Below are positions 63,039-64,000 of a stretch of DNA of 64,000 nt, piece after piece. The notes beneath the pieces were generated by a model. The model was not told the DNA's origin. It ran no database searches and worked only from the letters and a program-made list of their open reading frames with translations. The translations under genes and the position numbers were made by a program. The DNA is from Ahaetulla prasina (Eukaryota; Chordata; Lepidosauria; Squamata; Colubridae). The stretch's first letter is position 1. The number at the start of each line of letters is the position of its first letter. The stretch covers positions 148,799,298 to 148,863,297 of the forward strand of contig NC_080542.1 in assembly GCF_028640845.1 (NCBI RefSeq), read 5' to 3'.

Positions 63039-64000
63039 GTGGGTTGGGTGTTGGTGGCCGTGGCTGTGGCTGTGGCTTTTCTCGGAAGCCTCCAGGCTTC
63101 TTTGGAGTCAGCCAAGCCGGACAAAGGTCTGGTAGCACAGGGATGGGTCAATGATCTGATGTACCCATGGACCTCTCTGAGCCTCTGACATTGCAAACAA
63201 GCTGCCCGGGATGGCGACTTGGCAAAATGTGTGGCATATAAATTTAATAAAGTTCAAAACATACCTAGATTGGCTGCGGTGGGGAGGTGCTGTTGAGCAG
63301 GAGAGGGTGACTTTAGAAATGGGATGCTATCTTCTACTTTGGGGATAGAGAAGGGTCTGTCTTTGCCAGGGACCAGGGTGGGTGGGGGACATTCTTTTCC
63401 TCCTCCCCTTCTCTTTTACTTCCTCCCCTTTTCTGTCTCCTTTCCCTTCTTGTCATCCTCTCCACAAACTCCACTCCCTTCTAGCCCCGGTGATGTTACC
63501 CAATTGGGTCATGGAACATCTGCAAGAAAGTAACCAAGTTGAGAGATCACCAAGGATCCCTTAGTTCTCCTCCTCCTCTCCTCTACTGAAACCCCACTCT
63601 CAGTTAGCATTGACGACATTTTGTAGATCGGTCATGGAACGTCTGCAAGAAAACCAGCAAGCTCCGAGATCACCAAGCACCCACCAAGGACCCATTCTCC
63701 TCCTCCTCTGAAAACTCTGCTCCCTTCTAGCCCTGATTATGTTACTCAGTTGGGCCATGAAATGCCTGCAAGAAAACTACCAAATTTAGCACAACCCTCC
63801 TTTTCTTCCTCTTTCTCCTAGCACTGATAATCTTACCTAGTTGGGTCATGAAACGTCTGCAAAAAAAAGCAGCCAAGCTGAAAGCACAACAGCCTCATAG
63901 TTCTCGCCCCCCCCCTCCTCCTTCCTATCACTGATCCATAGTTGGGCCATGAAAACTACCAAACTTAGCACCAAGGACCCCACAGTCGTTTTCCTCCTCC
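63039..64000. other. Intron 20 of PTPN23 to window edge
   Basis: The frame runs on past the donor to a stop at 63186, but the translation loses all PTP similarity at 63039. GGCATATAAATTTAATAAAG at about 63233 resembles an L2/SINE tail. From about 63470 it is filled with forward hammerhead-like repeat units. The next coding exon is beyond the window. Confidence 0.85.
63470..64000 (+). repeat. Tandem ~115-120 bp hammerhead-like repeat, at least four units
   Basis: Units near 63487 (CCGGTGATGTTACCCAATTG), 63608, 63735 (CTGATTATGTTACTCAGTTG), 63823 (CACTGATAATCTTACCTAGT) and 63930. Each is followed by GGTCATGRAAC, a CGTCTGCAAGAAAA-type stretch and an AGCACCAAGGACCC block. The 63823 unit keeps GAAACGTC. 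Confidence 0.7.

Noticed and set aside
63039..63188. Extension of PTPN23 past 63038 to the stop at 63186
   Set aside because: A GTGGGT donor lies at the end of the conserved EMEK block; downstream peptide has no PTP similarity and would delete the catalytic loop.

Overview
This window is nuclear DNA of a squamate reptile, most likely an advanced snake. The genes have spliced vertebrate architecture. The repeats are squamate-type: CR1 and L2 LINEs, a BovB-like fragment, tRNA-derived Sauria-type SINEs, Penelope-like elements (PLEs) with GIY-YIG endonuclease, a LINE tail ending in an AATAG-type pentanucleotide array (the Snake1/L3-CR1 pattern known from snakes), and GATA-rich arrays. Species and chromosome cannot be read from the sequence.

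Layout. 1-22.2 kb is gene-poor and repeat-dense: an L2 LINE (1-1843), a CR1 LINE (1844-3990), ATCT/GATA/CA arrays, and a dense series of short TA-flanked MITEs carrying nested hAT-type MITEs. A possible orphan terminal exon lies at 10716-10873. At 22524-23477 on the minus strand is a complete single-exon gene for a CDK5 activator (p35/p39 family) that mixes diagnostic residues of CDK5R1 and CDK5R2. It reads away from a CpG-rich promoter at about 23.6-24.3 kb. A second CpG-rich promoter at 27.3-27.6 kb drives PTPN23 (HD-PTP) on the plus strand, which fills the rest of the window.

PTPN23. I resolved 20 consecutive coding exons (27535-63038). All junctions are AG/GT, every phase matches, and the total is 4257 nt (1419 codons) with no break. 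They encode the BRO1 domain, the coiled-coil V domain, a long Pro-rich linker and the first part of the PTP domain. The PTP signature loop, PEST tail and stop lie beyond the right edge. The protein is an ESCRT adaptor in endosomal sorting of ubiquitinated receptors.

The introns hold most of the unusual structure: a 163-bp G/C-skewed minisatellite (intron 1), two hairpin-forming inverted PLE terminal repeats (introns 1 and 7), an L2 LINE with a 997-codon open frame lacking one catalytic Asp (intron 8), a possible solo LTR with a 5-bp duplication (intron 9), an 8.4-kb palindromic cluster of PLE copies (intron 10), long homopyrimidine tracts abutting two exons, and a degenerate telomere-like array (intron 16). 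A ~120-bp interspersed repeat recurs in many introns and shares a hammerhead-ribozyme-like core with the PLE terminal repeats.

The two genes are not known to work together. Their interest is syntenic: human PTPN23 lies on 3p21, where I know of no CDK5R gene, so the CDK5 activator here may be a third paralogue.
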